A DNA stretch of 7,043 nucleotides from Spirochaetaceae bacterium (GTDB lineage Bacteria > Spirochaetota > Spirochaetia > B11-G9), in assembly GCA_030600745.1 (NCBI GenBank), contig JAUVLL010000173.1:1-7043 (forward strand). The letters are read 5' to 3'. The notes below the pieces were generated by a model. The model did not search any database, was not told the origin of the DNA, and worked only from the letters and a program-made list of their open reading frames with translations. Every line of letters starts with the position of its first letter. Position 1 is the first letter of the stretch. Both the position numbers and the translations under genes were made by a program. Positions 7,039-7,043 of this stretch are shown in pieces.

Positions 7039-7043
7039 GTACA

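Overview
The window is a compact, ordinary-looking stretch of bacterial chromosome. It is AT-rich by eye and almost entirely coding. It holds four protein genes: one on the + strand, cut by the left edge, and three on the - strand that form a tight cluster. Gene ends lie 20 bp apart or less, and the only non-coding stretch longer than that is about 83 bp at the right edge. I found no rRNA, tRNA, CRISPR array, transposon, phage gene or large repeat.

Left part (2-2227, +): the molybdopterin-binding catalytic subunit of a xanthine dehydrogenase / aldehyde oxidase family hydroxylase. It lacks only its N-terminus, which lies beyond the window. Right part (6960 down to 2248, -): purA (adenylosuccinate synthetase), guaA (glutamine-hydrolysing GMP synthase) and nadE (glutamine-dependent NAD+ synthetase), in that order of transcription. 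purA and guaA overlap by 13 nt, and guaA begins with a TTG codon inside the end of purA. guaA and nadE are 4 nt apart, and the nadE ribosome binding site lies within the last guaA codons. This strongly suggests one transcript with coupled translation. The transcript converges on the hydroxylase gene with 20 bp between the two stop codons.

The operon has a clear logic. PurA commits IMP to AMP, GuaA makes GMP from XMP, and NadE finishes NAD+. GuaA and NadE both join a glutamine amidotransferase to an ATP-pyrophosphatase domain. IMP dehydrogenase (guaB), which would supply XMP, is not in the window. If the neighbouring hydroxylase acts on purines, the locus would pair nucleotide synthesis with purine base oxidation, but its substrate cannot be read from the sequence.

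The molybdenum hydroxylase suggests an anaerobic or facultative heterotroph. The GuaA N-terminus (DFGSQTTQLIARRIREL, with TT where many bacteria have YT) and the base composition would fit a spirochaete or another AT-rich anaerobe, but this is a weak impression. I see no undescribed system. The points worth a second look are the TTG start, divergent segments in PurA and GuaA, and an Asp at a substrate-contacting position of the hydroxylase.
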